Assembly: GCA_013339895.1 (NCBI GenBank)
Contig: JABACO010000049.1
Location: 152,001-216,000, forward strand
Reading direction: 5' to 3'
DNA from: Ephydatia muelleri
Taxonomy: Eukaryota; Porifera; Demospongiae; Spongillida; Spongillidae
DNA: 64,000 bases
In this document: positions 60,700 to 64,000 of the stretch, one piece after another
Numbering within the stretch: position 1 is the stretch's first letter
How the letters are laid out: each line of letters starts with the position of its first letter
Position numbers and translations under genes: made by a program
Notes under the pieces: generated by a model
The model's input: the letters and a program-made list of their open reading frames with translations, nothing else
The model's database searches: none
What the model was told of the DNA's origin: nothing

Positions 60700-62105
60700 A
60701 ACCAACTTTTTTTGTGAACTGGCAATAGAGAGGAGTGATTGAACTGGCATTATATTACACCATGATGTGGGCTACACATTCCTGTTCTGGGAGTACCTAA
60801 GTGGTCCATTAGTGTAGTGAAGTCATCTGAATAGTTGGATCCTTTGGTAGGTGTGATGATTACTTGGTTGTAACCACCAAACACCTACATGTACTTATAA
60901 GGCTACAAGTGTGAAGCATGCATTGTAGAGCTGCATTTTTTTTTATCTGCATGTAAGATGTACATCATGCATGAATGTGTAATGGTTGTCCTGCATAAAC
61001 AGCTTGTCAGGTGCAAGTCAGGAGTGTTGAATAACTGCTCTAAATAATATAATAATAATATAATTATTGGATTGCTCTAGTCCCCGTTGGTTGCCAAACT
61101 GCACGCATCAGAACATTTGACTGCAGTGGAAGTAAAGAAAAGAGCTTCCCAAGTCTACCCGAGAATAGCAGAACAATAGTTGACATTACAGTTAATATGT
61201 CCAGTTTCAATGACATCTAGAGAGTGAATGAGATGATTCTGATCAATAAAAATATAGCACATACAGGTATATGTACAACCGTTACACATTCATGCATGAT
61301 GTAGATCTTACATGTAGGTAAAAAAAATGCAACTCTACGTACATGTAGATGTTTGGTTACAGTAAAGTAATTATCACAACTGCCAAAGGATCCAACTATT
61401 CAGATGGCTTCACCACACTAACGCATCGCTTCAGTACTCCCAGAACAGGAATGTGTAGCCCACATCATGGTATAATGTACCCTCGTTTATCTCTTTGGAC
61501 GCCATGCTAGTTCATATATGCATGCACATACACACAACTTTTACATGACAGTGTAAGTAAGAAATGACTGTGTGGATTGCAACTTCATGATGCATGCATG
61601 TTTGCTGCACTTGTGACCTTTTTATAAGTACATGACATGTTTGGTTACTTTACAACTGTGTTCTTCTCAAGAGCACATTGTTCAGATGACTTCACTAATG
61701 CTATTTACTCCAAGAACAGGAATGTGTATCCCACATTAGTGTAGTAAAACATGTTTAAAATGCCAGTTCACTCCATCTCCATCTGATGTTTTCCATAAGA
61801 ATGGTTGTTACAACCGTACGTGCGAGGTAATGATGGACACACAAGATGTGTGTACACCCCAGTGCCCCTCCTGGGTTTGACTTCAGCATCTACATGGCTG
61901 GTTTACATGCATGTCACTGAATTACATGTATGTAAATGTACAACATGGTATTCAAAGCGATTCTTTGTTAATAAGCACAACACTGACATGCATCTTAAAG
62001 ATGATTATATGGTTGTGTGAGAATGTGTATGTACGCAGTTGGCGTTCAAAGAGTTTAAATGCCAGTTCAATCACTCCTCTCCATTGCCAGTTCACAAAAA
62101 CTCTC
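60700..62105. repeat. Fold-back element with nested inverted copies
   Basis: TTTGTGAACTGGCAATAGAG at the left pairs with CTCCATTGCCAGTTCACAAA at the right. Inside, 60725-61000 is inverted at 61260-61500 (TGTGGGCTACACATTCCTGT / ACAGGAATGTGTAGCCCACA), and a further direct copy starts near 61690. No transposase. Confidence 0.8.
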
Positions 62106-62569
62106 TAACAAAAAGTATGAATTGTTGCAGCAATACATGGGTTATTGCTCTTAGAGGGCTGTACAAGTGATTTAAAGAAATTTGTCAGTGCAGCTATAAT
62201 GGTCTTGTACTCCAAAGAGTTAATTAATGGTTACAAGACCAATACAGCTGCACTGGCAAACCATAACCAAGATTATGACTGGTACAATTGCACGGGTATC
62301 TGGTACTAGTGAGTAGGAGGCCCCCTCTCCCCAAGCCACTCAGGTAGTAAGGTGAGGCTGGGCCTTGATTTCCTTACAAATTATTTACATTGATTGCTTG
62401 CCACCTGCAGTTCCTAGTCAATCAATGCATATGCACATGTACTATGTGTGGATAACATTGTGTACTGGCATTTGTATTGATGCAAATTTAATACCTGTAA
62501 GTAGAGAGGAGTATAAAGTCGACATCATCAATTTTTACTGATAAGCAGACTACCTATCTATCAAAAATG
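62106..62569. other. Short gene-free stretch
   Basis: An imperfect hairpin at 62190-62265 (GGTCTTGTACTCC / GGTTACAAGACC). Nothing else. Confidence 0.45.
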
Positions 62570-63070
62570 CTCTTGAAAATGAAATCTGGCTGACTGATGA
62601 ATTCAATCCTTCGCTTGATTTACTTGATTTATTTTCAATGACACTTAATAATATACTTCAGTACTATGTTCGTACATTTGTACCTGTTTCAACAAAAGTT
62701 TGACAGACCTGCTAAGTTCCTTGCTACTATCAGACATATCAGAGAGCATTATATAAAGCTTGTAGGTATGAAAATGATGCTGCCGTTAAAGTCTTCTATG
62801 AATCATTGGAATTACGTGTCATTAGTACTACATATTTGTGCAAGTATATCAATCACAAAATGAATATTCACCCTTCCCTTCCTTCTCTTAAAAGTGTAAG
62901 ATGGAACATTTGTAACTGATAATATGACAAAGGCAAACATTTTCAACAGTTTCTTTGTATCTGTATTTCAGTAGCACTGATAATGGACAAGTTCCTCAGT
63001 TTCCTGATAGACCTGGAAATAATGACAACTCTACATTACCTCCATCGAATTCACAGTGGCAAATGTTACA
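62570..63070 (+). pseudogene. LINE fragment, region before the RT
   Basis: Plus-strand pieces KFDRPAKFLATIRHIREHYI and FVTDNMTKANIFNSFFVSVF resemble the segment between endonuclease and reverse transcriptase of CR1/jockey-like LINEs (VTD..KA..FN.FF.SVF). An in-frame TAG follows at the SVFQ end. No catalytic RT motif remains. Confidence 0.4.
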
Positions 63071-64000
63071 CAATGAAATTTATATCCAGAAAAATTCCAA
63101 TACAGCGAGAGGATTTTTAGGTCGAAAATATTTAATGATTGCATCACTGGACAGAGACAATTCGCCCATTATTTTTATACCGATATCCGGATATGATTTT
63201 CAATTGATAATTAGAGTTATACATATAACATACGTCACTGATGTTTTTTACTATTTATACACGACATCGGAAAATTTGATAGGTATTGAGTAAATAGATA
63301 GTAAAATATTTAATGTGCATCAATTGGGGATACAAAGTATACAACGTAATGCTTTTATCGTCGTCGTCAAGTAAGTAAAAGTTCATTAGTATATGCCATG
63401 AGTTATGTTCATATGTAGGTAGCAAGAAATTTATGTACCGGTACTTGTATTGCATTGTTTTATTGTACAGTGGTACGAAATCAACATATCTGAGTATTGC
63501 GCTAGCGAGTGAAATAGAATGACAGATTTCTCACCCACTTCAAGTAAGTATACGCGCTCTGTTTGAGTATGTATAGGAATTAGAGAGCATTACGCAATCG
63601 TACTAATCTTATGCATTTAGCGAGAACGTGTTGTTGAATGATTGTAAGTGGAGTACTTGATTGTAGGTGATGTGGGGTGAGTTTTTAATGGTGATGTCTG
63701 GTCTCAGTGGTTAGTGTTGGATGGTTAGGTTTACACTACTATTGATATGTACAAGTGCACGGTACAGTCATACAATCTATTAAACAATTTGGCAAACACA
63801 TGCTACTGAAGACCTTCGTGCCTCTGTGTTTTCAACTGACATGAATAGCTCTAGTTTGGGTGCGAGACCAGGTTGATTTCTGTGCAGACATAAAATTATC
63901 TTCTCAGTTTGCACTCCACAAGTACCATAACCTCAATAACCTAGGTGTTTGGCAGGAAATTTGGCAAAACCTATTCAGAAAAAATCGATTTTGCTTTTTA
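63071..64000. other. Gene-free stretch
   Basis: AT-rich, no gene or clear repeat recognised to the window end. Confidence 0.45.

Overview
The window is nuclear DNA of an invertebrate animal, most likely a sponge or a similarly early-branching marine metazoan. The reasons are short spliced introns (about 30 to 120 bases), an ankyrin/Death-domain gene, a COR (Roco-type) domain, LCAT-like and XPR1-like genes, and very many transposons, MITEs, fold-back elements and microsatellites. No rRNA, tRNA, CRISPR array or bacterial operon was seen. The species assignment is inference.

Layout. 0-9 kb: fold-back repeats, a 5'-truncated non-LTR retrotransposon (4.8-6.8 kb) and a decayed hAT element. 9.4-14.75 kb: a whole Academ-like DNA transposon of 5337 bp with 182-bp inverted repeats and a 9-bp target duplication, carrying a spliced transposase and a convergent RecQ-like helicase. 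17.0-17.9 kb: a tandem array of about 160-bp units. 18.4-23.5 kb: a young Ty3/gypsy-type LTR element. 23.5-24.5 kb: a short hAT element with an exact 8-bp duplication. 25.05-35.06 kb: a host ankyrin/Death-domain gene whose ankyrin exons grew by segmental duplication. 35.9-38.2 kb: remains of a coiled-coil gene. 38.9-41.0 kb: an LCAT/phospholipase gene split by a transposon. 41.4-42.0 kb: a COR-domain fragment. 42.2 kb: a stray helicase exon. 43.2-46.9 kb: a broken copy of the XPR1-like gene (intact parent at 48.5-50.3 kb), hit by at least four nested insertions; one is a 1.95-kb element carrying an unbroken spliced gene of unknown function. 51.8-53.4 kb: old Ty3 pol remains.

The most unusual region is 54.2-58.1 kb on the minus strand. 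About 40 tandem units each carry acceptor AG, exactly three bases, then a donor (usually GTAAGT), separated by roughly 75-125-base intron-like spacers. Upstream, in matching phase, are a signal-peptide exon and two small exons. If spliced as read, a secreted protein would be built one codon at a time, including a repeated Ala-Pro4-Ala-Arg-Asp/Asn/Lys motif. This looks like an extreme micro-exon gene and is the best candidate for a new system here.

Several MITEs (TAGTCTC...GAGACTA, 9-bp duplications) share end logic with the Academ-like element and may be moved by it. Three host genes each appear broken by one extra base in a homopolymer, which may reflect assembly error rather than true decay.
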